This document shows, piece after piece, positions 21,901 to 33,900 of a stretch of DNA of 64,000 bases; the stretch's first letter is position 1, and every line of letters starts with the position of its first letter. The translations under genes were made by a program, and so were the position numbers. The DNA comes from Acholoe squamosa (Eukaryota; Annelida; Polychaeta; Phyllodocida; Polynoidae), in assembly GCA_949317995.1 (NCBI GenBank), contig OX439037.1, forward strand, positions 22,379,182-22,443,181, read 5' to 3'. The notes below the pieces were generated by a model, which was not told the origin of the DNA, searched no databases, and saw only the letters and a program-made list of their open reading frames with translations.

Positions 21901-24900
21901 ACCCCGCGGCTCCTTATATAGTCGCCACGGGCGGGGCGCCACCTTGCGGTGCGGGACCGAACCAGTCTGCCCCGCGAAGTCCCGCAGAAGTCGTTGACTC
22001 GAAGCGACTTCGCTACACTCTTCCCCCTTTAATTCAAACTCTATACATCGAGAAAAGAGGGGGGAGCATGAACTATTATAATTAATGAACTCGCAATAAG
22101 GCGCCCCTATACGCCAACTACTGAATAGGGCTATGCTATATGAACCTCCTAAATTAAATAGCCCTGCGACATCGAGCGCACTCAGGCTAAAGCTGGTGAT
22201 TCCCACGGCGGTCCCCTCGAGGACAATATCAGCCAGAGTCGAATCGGTTCCCATAGTAACTTGCATAACTAGCCCAAACATCCTAAAGCCGAATAAGCAA
22301 CAGGCGACAATAGGTTGAACCTGACTATGTAGTAGACTAAGTCCCCGGTCGTACAATAGTAGACGAAGAGTCGTTAACATTTCCCCAAGTCGAATTTCCA
22401 TAGTAACAGGCAACGAGAACGCATTCCCCGTCCTGGTGGCACCCTCGGTTATCCCCGCATCCCAGGCCGCACAGGCCATGTCACACACAGCCGGTCTAGG
22501 TCTACAGGATAAATGAGTCGCGGTAGGCCCCTCAACAGATATCAGTAGTATGATCACCCCGAATAACGCTGTTGCCATGGCAACCTCAGCTATATAGACG
22601 AATACATTTTGAAGAGTCGTACATGTCATACATCGTAACACAAATAACAATGCAGCAATTGGGACTGCCCAAGTCGTAACCACACCGGCAAGTACAGTTG
22701 CCCTAGTAACTTCAGTCGTATAGGCGAACACAGTACAAAGGATCATACATGCCATATACAGCAACGCGAACATCAATGCAACAATAGGAACTGCACAAGT
22801 CGTAACCATACCGGCAGGTGCAGTTGCCATATACAGGAATCCAAATATTAATATCAGAACAGGAACTTCACACGTTGCAAACTGTCTCTCCTGGGGGGCA
22901 ACAGCCCCAGCGAGTGTCGGCCGAACCTGGGGGGCAACAGCCCCAGCGTCCTCCAAAAGGGCCTCCTGGGGGGCAACAGCCCCAGCGAGGGTGAGCATGA
23001 CCTGGGGGGCGACAGCCCCAGCGTCATCTCGTCCGAGCCGCACGCCTCGGCTCGGAGGGTCCCGCACCGGCCTCACTGCTCCTCTGTTGCTGGTGAGTGC
23101 TGCAATCAACCACAAAAGAACATTGATTAACTGGTTAGTCGCAGCCCGGTGCGCATCCCCTGTGCTCCCCCATCCCACATGAGGGAAGCTGGTGTCGGGT
23201 CCTTCCTGAGCCTTCACAGTACTGATGACCCTAATTACGATAAGGCGAATCACATAAGAGGTTACTACAGACGACTCAGCCTGATATACTGCAGGCTGGC
23301 TCAATTCACAAGACGATACAAGTCGATAATACTTCCACCCCCTCCCCACCTCAATTACTGGTGAGGGGGGGCCTCCCCGAAAGGGTGTGTGGTTCTCAGG
23401 TCTGTCAACAGGCGAATTTCACTTACCGAAGCCGGGGAACCCTCCTGCGGATGAGACGTACGGCTCACCTCCTCCTCGTCGACAGTGGGGGGTTCACGGT
23501 CACCCGAGGCGTCTGAAGGTCGGGCGGCCGTAGGTTCCGGTGGCTCTGGGGCTCCCCGAGCCGCGGATGGTGCAGGATGACGTCGAGCTGGCTGGTCTGG
23601 TCCGCCTCGCGCTGTTGAGGTGGAGGGGCGTGGGGGTACCACGCGTCGGTATGTAGTGGATGTGGTGTTCGACAGAGTGTAGGTGTTTGCATCATGGACC
23701 TTGAGATGACTGTCGAGATCACCCGTTATGGCACCATAACCAGGACCTAGGTCCCTGGGAGGGATCATATAGGCCGCCCACCGTTCCAGCGGGTCGGGGT
23801 CTCTCCCTTTGACATGCCACCATGGCATGAACATGAATGGTGACCACGCTGGTGGCATATTAGATGGTGGGGGACGTCGGCGCCTACGGGCGCTAGGTGG
23901 GGTATGGCGGAACGATGACCAGGTGGGTGGCATCGGGTGAGGTCTAACCCCAGGGGCCGGTGGAGACTCCTCCCTGGCCGCGGTGTGTTGGTGCTCTGGA
24001 GCAGCATCCCTCGGGCGACGCCGGGGCGAGGCAGGGGGCGAATCCCACTCCGGGGGAAGGGGGTTCCCACACTCCTCATCCGATGGACAGAGGCGCGTTT
24101 TGGGGGTCGCAAGAGGTAAGGCGTCCAGGTCTGCTCTCTCGTCCGGGAGTATTTCCCCGCCCGGCCAGCGTGATGATGGGGTTTTGGCGTCGGGCTGGGT
24201 GGCTGGCTCGCCCCCCTCCGTTTGAGTCGACATGGAGACGACCGGTGTTAGCCTGACCAACTCCACCGGGCTGGTGCGGTCCCATACTCGTCCCAGCTCA
24301 CCGACCTCCTCAGGTGTGAGAGTGATTACCGTGGGGATTAGTTCTACAGGCGTCTGTGCGGCTAACAGATGGTGTACGGCCACAGCGGCCTCATCCTCCC
24401 CGACATGCTGCAGTGCCACACCTCCCATGGTGGCGGCCGAAGTGCCCACTCGAGAGGGGTCACTGAGGGCGGGGACGTTAGAAGTCGATGGGAGGGCCAA
24501 TGCGTTGTCCTGACCGATGGGTTTGGCCGGGGAGCTTGCCGACTGAGGGACGGCAGAAGTGTCCCCGGGAGGGATATGCTTCCCCCCTTGGGCTACCCCA
24601 GGCGCTGAAGGTACTGTCGACGAGGAGGTGGTGTCGGGGGGCGCTGACCCCGTACGGGTCCCCTCGTACCCCGAGCTTGGTACCTGCGCCTCTGACAGCG
24701 ATGTGGTGCCGGCATCCGATGTTGCCTCGGGACATATAGGCGAGGGAAGGTCGGCGGCCGATGACTCTTGAGGCGCTGACCCCGTATGGGCCCCCTCGTC
24801 ATCTTCGGACACAGGCGACTCTGCAGACGCTGTCGGTGGGCTACCTGGGAGTGCCTCCAGGAGAGGACTGAGATCCACTCCCGTGGGAGCACCCTCCGGT

Positions 24901-27900
24901 TCCTCCTCCGAAGACAGAGATACGCTCTGGTATTGTACCGGATCCTCAGTGGCCGTTGCGGTGGCCGTAACCGCGGGAGTATCCGCCACACTGGGTGCCG
25001 CTGACGCCTGCGGCGTAGCCTGAGTCGGGGCAGTAACGCTGGGAGCAGAGGTGACTGCTGTAGTAGGCACACCCCACATTGTCAGAAGGTCAGTCAGCCT
25101 CCTCGCCATGTCCTCCTTACTGGTTCCCTCGGCGACATACGCCGAGCTCAGGGACATCAGTAGTTCCTTGCTGACGGGCGTGCCGGCCGTGCTAGTTGCC
25201 GGACCCCAGCTGACTAGGGTGGGCGCGGGCAGCGTAGCAGGAGTCGGTGGTGCCACTCGGGTAGGCCCAGCAGGGGGAGGAGTCGTAGTAGGCTGTGACG
25301 CGGGTTCCAACACCGTCTCCCCCTGGGGGGCCTGGGGGGGGGCTACAGGGGGAGGAGTCGTAGTAGGCTGTAAAGCGGGTTCCAACACCGTCTCCCCCTG
25401 GGGGGCTCCCGTCTTCTTGGGCGCGGCAGCAGCAGGTGTAGCCAGCTTTTGCAGGGGGAACGACCCAGGGGGAGGAGTCGTAGTGAGCTGTGAAGCGGGT
25501 TCCAACACCGTCTCCCCCTGGGTGGCCGTCTCAGATGGAGGAGCTGGGGTGCCGATCGTCCTCTCTCTCTTCCGGCCCCGTGGCGAGCCGGAGTCAAGTC
25601 GGCGGCGTGTCCTCTCTAGGGTCGAGCTGCTAGAGCTCCTCGGGGAGGAGCGGGTAGGCCGGGCAGAGCTCGCCGAGGTGCTTCTAGGGGAACGATCCTG
25701 GCTCCTCTTCCGCTTCGACCCCTTCTTAGCGTCGGGGAGTAGTTTGGCGGGCGTCAAGACGGGTGATACGGCGGACCCCAAACTAATGGAAGGGCTGGCG
25801 CCGAAATCGCCACTTCTCCCGGGGCGGGGGGGAGCTGGTCTCTCCTGAGGTGGGAGGGCCTTCTTAGGCGGCACCGGAGACGGAGTTCGTTCCCCCTCGG
25901 ACGGTTGGCTGGACTCCGGAGAGGAGGGGGCGGAGCCACCGGACTCGTCTTCGGGTTCCACGTCGTCGCTTTCGGACGATTCCGAGGGCACTGGTATGGC
26001 CACCTTTTTCCGAGGGGAGGGGGAGGACTGGGCGAGTCCGGGCACCACCCGAGGTTTGGGCATCCGCTTGCTGTCTCTCACCCAAGGATGATCTGCCCCC
26101 CCTTGCTTACGGTGTTTATTGCGGATGTGCCTGATCATATCCTCTTGGCGGTCGGTGGCGTAAGTGCACCCCGTCTTCCTATATGGACAGAACCATCCCT
26201 CTAGCTCTCCCTCGGGGTGCTGCCGGCTTCGGTGCCTGGTCATAGCCTGCCTCCGGGAGAAATCGGCTCCGCAGATATCACAGGGAATGCGGGACCCCTT
26301 CATGATGCCGTGTGGACACTTGCGGGACCGTGCGGGACTGCGGGACCTTGCGGGACTGCGGGGACTGCGGGACCTGGCTCTTCCAGGGGCCCCCCTCCGG
26401 TCGTCGGCCGACGACCTGCGGTTCCTATACGATTTTTCAGGCGACTCTCGCCTCCCTCTCCCTTGTAGACGGGAGCCACCTCTCCCTGAACTCCCCCGAG
26501 GTTTAGGAGATGCAGAACTGGAGGATAACGACGAAACTCGGGGACTTTTGCGGGTCAGCTGTTCCTTCTTCCTCCCCTCCGCGGTTCCAGACAGTGCGGG
26601 ACTCCCCTGTTTACCGTTTCTGCGGCCCTGCAGCGGTCCCGCGGCGGGACCCGGTGACAGCCATCGCTTCTCTGAGGAGTTAGCCACTCGAGGAATCACG
26701 TAGGACGCTAATTTCTTAGATTTTCCTGGCATTTTTGGCTCCCTCCCTAGTCTGTTCCACACTGACATTTCCGGCTGAGCTTCCTCCCGTTCTTTTGTGA
26801 CGTCAGAGGCGGCGTCCCGCTGCGGGACGCTACGTGATCTGCGGGACCCCCTTGTAGTCCAGTTTTCCCGCCTCCCGCTCCCGGGAGTGCTGCGGGACCG
26901 TTGGTCGCTCTGACAACCAAGGGGGTACCAGCCGCGGGCCCGGGGGGCACCTCCCCGTGACCAGTCGTTAACCTTTCCCGACGGCATTGTCCGTACCAGG
27001 GAAGACAAGGCGAGCCCCTCTACGGCCCCTTTTTCCAGAACCCGGAAGCCGTCCGGCCTTCTTGCTTTCACCTTCCAGGGGCCGTCCCAATTTATTTTAG
27101 ACGGTGGTCGTCGACCCCCTTTGGCGGTTGGATGGTAAAAGACGGTGTCCCCTCCTTCCCACGGCCCCCCTCCAGGGGGGCCTCCTACCGTTCGAACGAA
27201 CCCCTCTCCTTCTCTTTCCGGCGAGGGAGTGGCGGTGGCTTCCTCCGGTGGGGTCCGGGCGGGCAGCGGGTGAACCCCTTCCGGGGGGGGCGGTACCTCC
27301 TTCAACGAGTCGCAATGCACTATTTTCGTTTTTCGTCCCATGCGAATCTCATAGACGGAGCCGGCCAGGTGACGAGTAACTTCCCAGGGACCCGTCCAGA
27401 ACCGTTGGAGCTTAGGGCTGACCCCTTTCTTCTTTATCGGGTGTAGATAATAGACGGTAGACCCAACTGCAATTGTTCGCTCCCTGGCGTGAAGATTGTA
27501 ATTCCTCTCTTGCCGTGCCACTGAGGTACCCAGGTGCCCCAAGGCCACCTCGTGCGCAGATGCCATAGACCGCCGAAGACGGGCCACATAGCCTTCCGAC
27601 CCCTCCCCGAGCTCTTCCTCCCCCTCTGGATACAGAACTGTCAGCGGAACCATAGTCTCCCTTCCCAACATCATCATGTTAGGAGAGACGCCCGTCGAGG
27701 AGTGAGAAGAGGCGCGGTAGGCCGCCATCACGAACGGAAGCTGTAAATCCCAATCGGATTGGTCCCGGGCCACCACGGCGGACAACAGGGCTTCGATGGT
27801 ACGGTTGCTCCTCTCGACGAGACCATCCGACTTGGGGTTGAAGGCGCACGTGCGAGTTTGGAGGATGCCTAACAGTCGAATCGTCTCCCGGAACAGTCGG

Positions 27901-30900
27901 CTTTGAAAGTTCCTTCCCTGATCGGAGTGGAGCGTTGCTGGGGGACCAAGACGACAGACGATCGTTTCAACGAAGGCTCGGCCTACTGTGGAGGCTTCTT
28001 GGTCTGGGAGAGGGACCGCTTCGGCCCATTTCGTCAAATAGTCGATCATGACCAGAACGTACTTGTTAGCACGCGGCTCAGGCGTAGTCGGAAAAGGGCC
28101 CATAAGATCGACCGCCATACGTTCCATTGGAAGACCAACGGGGACATGCCCCATCCGGGTACGGTGTGGTGCATGAGGAGGTTTTCTCTCCAAGCACTCC
28201 GGGCAGGTGGCCACCCAGTAGGTCAAGTCACGCCTGAATTCCGGCCAATACCATCGCTCCGCACACTTCCGAATCGTTCGGGTGCAACCGAAGTGCCCCA
28301 CGATGCCTGCCCCATGGCAAGACTCCCAGACCTCCCTCCTTCGCTTCTCAGGGACCACCAGCTGAAAGTGGCGCGTGGTGCCCGGAGCGAACCACCACCG
28401 ACCTAGGAGACCCTGTCGGATCTCGAGACGTTGAAATTGTGCCGCCATAGACCGAAGCGGGTATGATTTTCCTCGTAGTTCTTCTACCGTAGGTGGGGTG
28501 CCACTCTCCACCCAAGGTATTACCTGAGAAAGTAGGGGATCCTCCCTCTGATCGGTTCGCCACTCGCCCCGTACCTCTTCCCCCCGGTCAGGGTCAGAAG
28601 CACCTTGGCGGGTTATGGCAAAGACGTGACTGGTCGAGACGGTAGCGTCATCTCCCTCTTCTTCGGAGCGACCGCACTGGCGACAAGGAATGCGCGAGAG
28701 GCCGTCAGCGTTGCCGTGGCGACTTCCTGGGCGATGTTCCACCGAAAAGTCGAACATGTCCATTACCTGTAGCCACCGTGCTATCTGCCCCTCGGGCTCC
28801 TTGAATGACATTACCCATTTCAAGGCCGCGTGATCTGTCCGAATCAATACGCGACGGCCCAATAAGTAGTGGCGGAATTTTTTTAAGCCGAAGACAACCG
28901 CTAGTAATTCCCGCCGGGTCACGCAATAATTGCGTTCAGCCTTGGTGAGGGTACGACTGCCATAAGACAGGACCACTTCGCGTTTGCTCTGTTCCTGCGA
29001 CAGTACAGCCCCTAGACCCATGTCGGAGGCATCGGTGTCAAGGACTACCTGTCCTTCCTCTTGGGGGTATCCCAGAATAGGCGACTCAGTCAACAACTGC
29101 TTTATCCGGTTGAAGGCGGCCTCACAGTTGTGATCCCAGCGAAAGACTCTGCCCTTGTCCGCCAGGGTGGTTAGTGGTTTTGAGAGAGTAGCAAAGCCAG
29201 GGACGAAAGCCCTGTAATAGCCTGCTAAACCGAGGAAGCTGCGTACTTCCGTGAGTGAAGCAGGGGTAGGCCAGTCGCGCACCGCTTCTATCTTCTTTGG
29301 ATCCGTGGAGATGCCCTCCCGACTCACAACATGGCCTAAGAAGGAAACCTCCCGCCTCGCCATCCGGCATTTAGTCGGTTTAACTTTCAGCCCTGCCTTC
29401 TGGAGTCGAGTTAGTACTTCCCCCAACCTCGCCAAGTGTTCGGAAAAGGTCTGGGAGAAGACCACAATGTCATCAAGATACACCAAACAAGAACTCCATT
29501 GGAGCCCTCGCATGGCAACCTCCATCAGGCGCTCGAAGGTGCCGGGGGCATTACAAAGCCCGAAGGGCATAACCGTAAACTGATACAATCCCCGATGGGT
29601 GGCAAAAGCCGTCTTTTCCCGGTCCTCTGGAGCCATAGCCACTTGCCAGTATCCGCTGACCAGATCCATGGTCGAAAACCATTCAGATCCGGCCAGTGTG
29701 TCCAGGCTGTCATCGATCCGTGGCAAGGGGTATGCGTCCTTTACTGTCGCCTTGTTAAGTCGTCTATAGTCGACACAGAAACGCATCGATCCATCTTTTT
29801 TTCGCACAAGGACCACGGGTGACGCCCAGGGGCCCTCGGCAGGCTCAATAGTCCCCGCTTCGAGCATCTTGTCAACTTCCTCGTCTACCAGGCCTCTACG
29901 ATGGGGGGCCAGGCGGCGTGGTGGCTGCTTTATTGGCGGATGACTATCGGTCCTAATGTGGTGCTCCACGAGGTTAGCCCGGCCGATATCCCCTGGTTCC
30001 AGTTGAAAGGCGCCAGCGTGGGAGCGTAGCAACTCCTCTAGTTGCTCCCGCTCCTTGCCTTCTACCCCACTCACCAGGGACTGCACCATAGGCTCCACCC
30101 GAGGATCTTCAGTCGTAACTATCCGACAGTGAGAAGGGCTGTCTTCTTGCCCCTCTGCGGGGACCTCGCCTACTTCTTCCACCGTGGCCAACTCCATGTC
30201 ACGATAGACTGTGACAGGGTCTTGACCTGGATTAAATAGTCGCAATGGAGCCACCTTCTCCCGGGGGTCTATCAGGCCTCTCCCCACCAAGAGTCCTCTT
30301 TTGTCCTCTTTCTCTCGTAGGCCCTCCACGAGACCTAGATTGGCACTGTTCCACGGTCCCACCACATAACCGTCAATGACGGTTTCGGAACCCGGGGCCA
30401 GAACTGTAGTCTTCTGGCTGACTATCCGGCAAACTAGAGTCGCGCTAGGAATGGCCCGCGGGGCAGCCGGGAGAACTAGCCGTTCGCCTGCCATGTCCAC
30501 CATCATGCGGGCCTCCCTCAGAAAGTTAGACCCTAAAATCACTTCAGTCGGCATATCAGCTATGTGCAAGACGATGGGCCAGGCTCCCCTGGCCAAAGAC
30601 AGTGCAGTTTCCCAACGTCCCCGTAGCTGCATAAGTCGGCCCTCTACAGAATAGACTCGCTCTTGGGAGGGGGGAAGCTCCCTGTCACCCCCATTTTTCT
30701 GCCACCAGGCTAGGGACACCAAATTTACTGTAGCACCCGTGTCCACCAAACACTGGACTGGTCTACCCTCAATGGTTCCCTCAACCAGGAGGCCCGCTCC
30801 TCCCATCTCAAGTCGTCCCTTAACCTCTGTAGTTGCCTCTTCTATCTGCCTATCTTCGGTCCTGACTTGGGAGTCAGTCAGGACCGAGTCTAGTTTTCCG

Positions 30901-33900
30901 CCGGCTTCACCTCGGTGGCCTTACGGCCCTGTCCTTCGGCCTCCTGGATTCTAGCCTTCCATTCAGGGCAATCGCGCCGGAAGTGCCCCTCTTTGGTGCA
31001 ATGGAAACAACGGACAGGCGACCTGCTTCGAGTCGACTCCCTTCTCTTGCCTTCCTGAGGACGTCCCCATTTCTTGAGAGCCGCGTCAGTGCGAGCCAGC
31101 GAGGCCTCGGAGCGGGCCTGCCCGTCTTTCATCTCCTTCCGCAAGGCGGCAAGCTCCTCAGCCATAGTAGTCGATGACGCGCGGGCTGCGGCTGCTCCCC
31201 TCTCGGCCCCTCCCGACCGAAGGCACGCTTCCGCGTGTAGGGCGACCTGGATGGCGCCGGATAAGTCGTCTGGCATAGCCTGATAGATCCATTGACGCAG
31301 TCGTTCGTCGGGGAGGCTCTCTATAAAGCGATCACGGCACATGATATCCACCGTGGAATCGTCGGCACATGGGTATGCTAAGCGCATATATCTCTGTATC
31401 TCCTCAGCGTGTGACTGCAGACAGGTACCCTTGGCTCGCTCCAACGAACGTAGTTTAGACTTGTACACGGTGCTCTGATTTGGGGGCTGGAACCGGTTTA
31501 CCAAGGCCTGCCTCAATCTCAGGTACCCGGCCTCCGTCCCCGTCTCGATCCCTGATATCAGACGTCGGGCCACTCCCGTCAGGCTAAGGCCTAGGAAAAC
31601 GCCCGCGTCGGAGTTATTCCACCCATTGGCCCTTCTGCATAAGTCGAAGTGTGACAGGTATTCTGGTAAATGCCCTGTGCCGTCGAATTTACCAGGCATA
31701 AAGATCGGTTTGGACAACCTATCGCGGGGGCCCCACTCCTTCAAAGCGTCAGTGGACAGGCACCGAGGCGACGACGGGGGAAGGCGAGGTTCACCCACCA
31801 TTCCTCCTATGTTGCTAGTCGAGCGACTTCCCATCAAGTTAGCATCCGCTGCCGGGCCAGATCGTGATGGTGGCCACAACCCATGTTCGGTTGCTGATCT
31901 TTTCCATTCTGCCAGAGCAGGCCCCCCTTCCGGTACCAGTTCTCGGGCAGTCGAGTCAATCAGCGGAGCGGGGTTAGAGGATGAAGGGGGATCCAGTTCA
32001 CCAGGTGACATTGAGGACATTTGCTCCGTCAAAGACGCTAGCTCCCTTGCTTTCTCTTCGGCAAGGCGACGACTTCTCGCCTCCTCCTCGGACCGCTCCC
32101 GCTCCTTTTCTTCCGCTCGCAGAAGCTGCTGGGCCTGAGCCAGTCGTTCCCCCTCCCGGATGGCCAACCGGGACTCCTCCCGCCGCCTTTCCTCACTCAG
32201 TCGCCATTGTTGCACCCACAAGGCTTGTCGTCTCTCCTCATCCGGATCCACCCGTACCCCTCCCCAGACGGTGGGGATCGCGATATGTGCCCTCGGGTCA
32301 GGTGATGAGGAGACGTGGGGTGCTGGTATTGACCACGGAGAATTATTCCCGTGGTCCTCCGGCCAAGCACCCTGACTCACGGTCGATGGTCGGCCGTAGA
32401 ACCCCGGGGGTGACCCTGTAGGGCGACCCTTGGGCCCCGCTGAGGGTAGTTGTTTTTTTTCTTCCGTCTCAGGATGGGGTGGGGAGGGACCACCCACCTT
32501 CTCCGGCCACCTCCCCATGGGGGGTTGTAGACCAGAATGGGGTGCCGGTCCCTTCCTCTCCCAAAGTCGACCAACTCCGAGTCCACCCATCGGGGCAAAG
32601 TCCCCGACTTTTCCCCGAGGTACCGGACTCCGACCGTTAGACTGGGGGCCACCCTCCGTCCCGGTCAGAACTTCCCCCGCGGGAGGCTGCTCGGTGCGGG
32701 GTTCCAACCCTCGCCCCCCTTGTTCCTTTAGGTTCCACCCGGGGGAACCCCCCAAGGTATGAGCCACCGCAACACTGGGGGCGAACAAAGTCGACTTGCC
32801 CAACGGTTCCTTTTTTTCTGCTCGCTCAGAAGACGGTGGGAGGATGTTATTCCCGGTGGTTGGCAGTTCCGATGGTTGAGGTGCCGGTGAACTGCGGGAC
32901 CGCAGGTCTGCGGGACCTTGCGGGACTGCGGGACCTTGCGGGACTGCGGGACCTTGCGGGACTGCGGGACCTTGCGGGACTGCGGGACCTTGCGGGACTG
33001 CGGGACCCGGAGGTAACCGCAACATAACTTCTTCGTCGATCTGTACGACCGTCCCCCTCACCCCCGCCATCATCTCCTCCCTCTCTTCTCTTGTAAGGCC
33101 ATCACTAGACGCACTAGTACTTGCCATTTTCCCGATTTCGTGACCAACTATCCGAATCAGTGGGTTCCCTTAGGAGAAAGTAATAAAAATTTCTACCAAG
33201 TTACCCGCTGTCACCACTGTAATGAATAGGTTGGACACAAGACCCGAGGCGTTTGTAGTAGAGTAAGGGAAAGTGACACCCGTATATTCTCTGTGTAATA
33301 AAAGGCGAGTACAAACAGCAGTTGTAATGTGTTATCAATCATCAAACATTCATCAACGTCGTTCCTAGAGCCAACTTCGCTAGGGAGACTGGATCGGTCC
33401 ACACCCAGCGACAAGTCGAGGTTGACTAAAGGAGGCGGCCACCCCGCGGCTCCTTATATAGTCGCCACGGGCGGGGCGCCACCTTGCGGTGCGGGACCGA
33501 ACCAGTCTGCCCCGCGAAGTCCCGCAGAAGTCGTTGACTCGAAGCGACTTCGCTACAATATGTTGCACAGGTTTTATCTCAGTGGGTTATGGTACAATTG
33601 GATCATATTTTCTGTATTTAAACAAAGTATTCACTGTCAAAGATCTCTATGGAGAAATCAGTGCTAAAGTGTGTGTTGCCATATGTGCATTTTTGTAAAT
33701 CAGAGGAGGTTGAAGTGTAAGGCCACCTTGTGGAACTGCTACATTCTTTTCTGTGTAATATTTTTAGTTTACATTGAAATAATGCTATCTCAGAATATGT
33801 ATCTACTATTGGTGATGAAAGCTTAATTTAATTACTACTTTCATTATATAAACGATTTTGTGGAACACTGAAAACATGTATGTACACCGAGGTACTTACA

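Larger units (their letters stand above)
21678..33557 (-). mobile_element. Ty3/Gypsy-type LTR retrotransposon, looks whole, very young
   Basis: 11,880 bp in IQCG intron 5, antisense to the gene. Both LTRs are 340 bp, TG...CA, and look identical by eye, which implies a very recent insertion. The 4-bp direct repeat ATAT flanks it (21674-21677, 33558-33561). One base inside the 5' LTR is a possible tRNA primer-binding site starting TGGTGACAGCGG (tRNA not identified), and next to the 3' LTR is a purine tract (22018-22030). Parts in order: gag with a CCHC knuckle; pol with protease, reverse transcriptase, RNase H and integrase plus an unusually long extension; and a third ORF. The order RT-RNase H-integrase places it with Ty3/Gypsy; the clade is not determined. 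It is clearly more GC-rich than the surrounding intron. Confidence 0.95.

Noticed and set aside
24232-26703. Several long plus-strand frames (up to 265 residues)
   Set aside because: Shadows of the GC-rich pol extension read on the opposite strand; no family signature.
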